This document shows positions 31,465-31,971 of a stretch of 31,971 nucleotides of DNA, piece after piece. The notes beneath the pieces are model-generated. The model had not been told where the DNA came from. It was given only the letters and a program-made list of their open reading frames with translations, and did no database searches. The translations under genes were made by a program, and so were the position numbers. This stretch comes from an uncultured Anaerolineaceae bacterium (GTDB lineage: Bacteria > Chloroflexota > Anaerolineae > Promineifilales > Promineifilaceae), in the NCBI GenBank assembly GCA_937967805.1, contig CALBTC010000383.1, positions 1 to 31,971 of the forward strand. The letters run 5' to 3'. Position 1 is the first letter of the stretch, and each line of letters begins with the position of its first letter.

Positions 31465-31715
31465 GGTCTTATTCCTATTTGTTCTAAAAATTTGCGGGCG
31501 TCACGGACTTGATAGGGTTTCGCTTCTTTTTGAGGATGCGGTCGGTGGAATGTGCCGATCACGCCATTCAATTCGAACCTTAGCCGTGAACCACGCCCTT
31601 CTATAACATTTGCACCTAGCGCAATAAACAGGGCTTCGATTCTTTTCCATTCCAACGTCTTTGGAACCGGGTTTTCAAAAATAGCGTTTAGCGTTTTTTG
31701 GTGCTTTCTATTCAC
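31461..31715 (-). CDS. hicA: HicA-family mRNA interferase toxin
   Basis: The 84-residue protein has the double-stranded-RNA-binding-like HicA fold: WKRIEALFIALGANVIEGRG, then SRLRFELNGVIGTFHRPHP and VRDARKFLEQIGI. The family cleaves mRNA through a conserved His; a His-rich FHRPHP segment is present here. The start is GTG with no Shine-Dalgarno sequence. A -10-like TATCAT lies 6 nt upstream, so the transcript may be leaderless. Confidence 0.9.
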   Translation of the reverse strand: MNRKHQKTLNAIFENPVPKTLEWKRIEALFIALGANVIEGRGSRLRFELNGVIGTFHRPHPQKEAKPYQVRDARKFLEQIGIRP

Positions 31716-31723
31716 GGCGAAAT

Positions 31724-31742
31724 GATAGCATAATGTGCTATC
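31724..31742 (-). promoter_or_regulatory. hicAB promoter and operator palindrome
   Basis: GATAGCA-TAATG-TGCTATC is a perfect 7-bp inverted repeat 8 nt upstream of the hicA GTG. On the - strand it overlaps a -10-like TATCAT with TTGTTT about 17 nt further upstream. It is the expected binding site for the HicB ribbon-helix-helix domain. Confidence 0.65.
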
Positions 31743-31755
31743 GCAAACAAGGGGT

Positions 31756-31971
31756 TTATGAGTCGAGTTTTAGGAAGGCACGCGCTTCAGTAATGGTGGC
31801 TACCTCTCCACCAACCAGCCGCACCAGCTCGGCCGCTTTGGCCACCAGCTCGCCATTGGATTTAGCCAGTTCGCCAGTGGGCAGGTAGAGATTGTCTTCC
31901 AGCCCCACCCGCACGTTGCCGTTCATGGAAACGGCCGCTGCCGCCAACCGCCACTGCTTTTGCCCAATGCC
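31756..31971 (-). CDS. BKACE (beta-keto acid cleavage enzyme, DUF849), C-terminal part
   Basis: Only the last 71 codons are inside the window; the gene continues beyond its right edge. The sequence AVSMNGNVRVGLEDNLYL, then GELAKSNGELV and GGEVATITEARAFL, is the characteristic C-terminal part of BKACE enzymes. These cleave beta-keto acids with acetyl-CoA, as in 3-keto-5-aminohexanoate cleavage during lysine degradation. The GLED glutamate belongs to the conserved active-site region. It lies upstream of hicA on the same strand, 40 bp away. Confidence 0.88.
   Translation of the reverse strand, partial: GIGQKQWRLAAAAVSMNGNVRVGLEDNLYLPTGELAKSNGELVAKAAELVRLVGGEVATITEARAFLKLDS

Overview
The window most likely comes from a member of the Chloroflexota (Anaerolineae/Caldilineae-like). 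This is an inference from moderately high GC, a TIGR03617-type F420 luciferase-like oxidoreductase, Pro/Thr-rich lipoproteins, a NACHT-formylglycine-enzyme protein, four-helix-bundle and Uma2 genes. No rRNA or other decisive marker is present. About fifty copies of the palindromic octamer ACGGCCGT are scattered through the 32 kb, in genes and between them, where chance predicts fewer than one. This HIP1-like genome signature marks nearly all of the DNA as long resident.

Layout. 1-875: the 3' end of a tRNA-Arg(CCG), a decayed TMEM175-like channel gene, a REP-like hairpin, and a small unknown gene behind a sigma70-type promoter with a LexA-like palindrome. 941-7317: a complete class II lanthipeptide cluster on the + strand (precursor, LanM synthetase, short HlyD-like membrane protein, C39-peptidase ABC transporter). 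Its precursor core is extraordinary: 25 of 39 residues are His, arranged as three 12-residue repeats that each carry one Thr and one Cys. This is the main candidate for an undescribed system, a polyhistidine, probably metal-binding lanthipeptide. 7327-9462: an MscS channel and a protein with a degenerate P-loop. 9463-10792: a gene graveyard with two recognisable broken fragments. 10798-13483: a YitT-family membrane protein, two LysW-like zinc ribbon proteins (one with a nearly pure Asp tail) and an OmpR-type regulator with a dead receiver.

13642-19416 (- strand): biotin carboxylase/BCCP subunit, APH-fold kinase, isovaleryl-CoA-dehydrogenase-type ACAD and an LLM oxidoreductase. This run is interrupted by a four-helix-bundle gene bracketed by inverted arrays of the octamer TTTGCAAG. 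The matching carboxyltransferase subunit lies at 28631-30244. Together they suggest leucine/branched-chain acyl-CoA breakdown, and a BKACE enzyme enters at the right edge.

19441-22873: a 162-bp inverted-repeat element, a truncated REP-associated transposase, and a NACHT-FGE gene that is dead three times over: a stop codon inside Walker A, a second in-frame stop, and a 3' end replaced by the transposase. 22956-31971: Uma2 protein, a multidomain lipoprotein, two coupled tiny membrane proteins, an SDR-DUF2867 protein with a perfect consensus promoter and operator-like inverted repeat, a secreted phytase-like esterase, small unknown genes, and a hicA-hicB toxin-antitoxin pair with its own operator.
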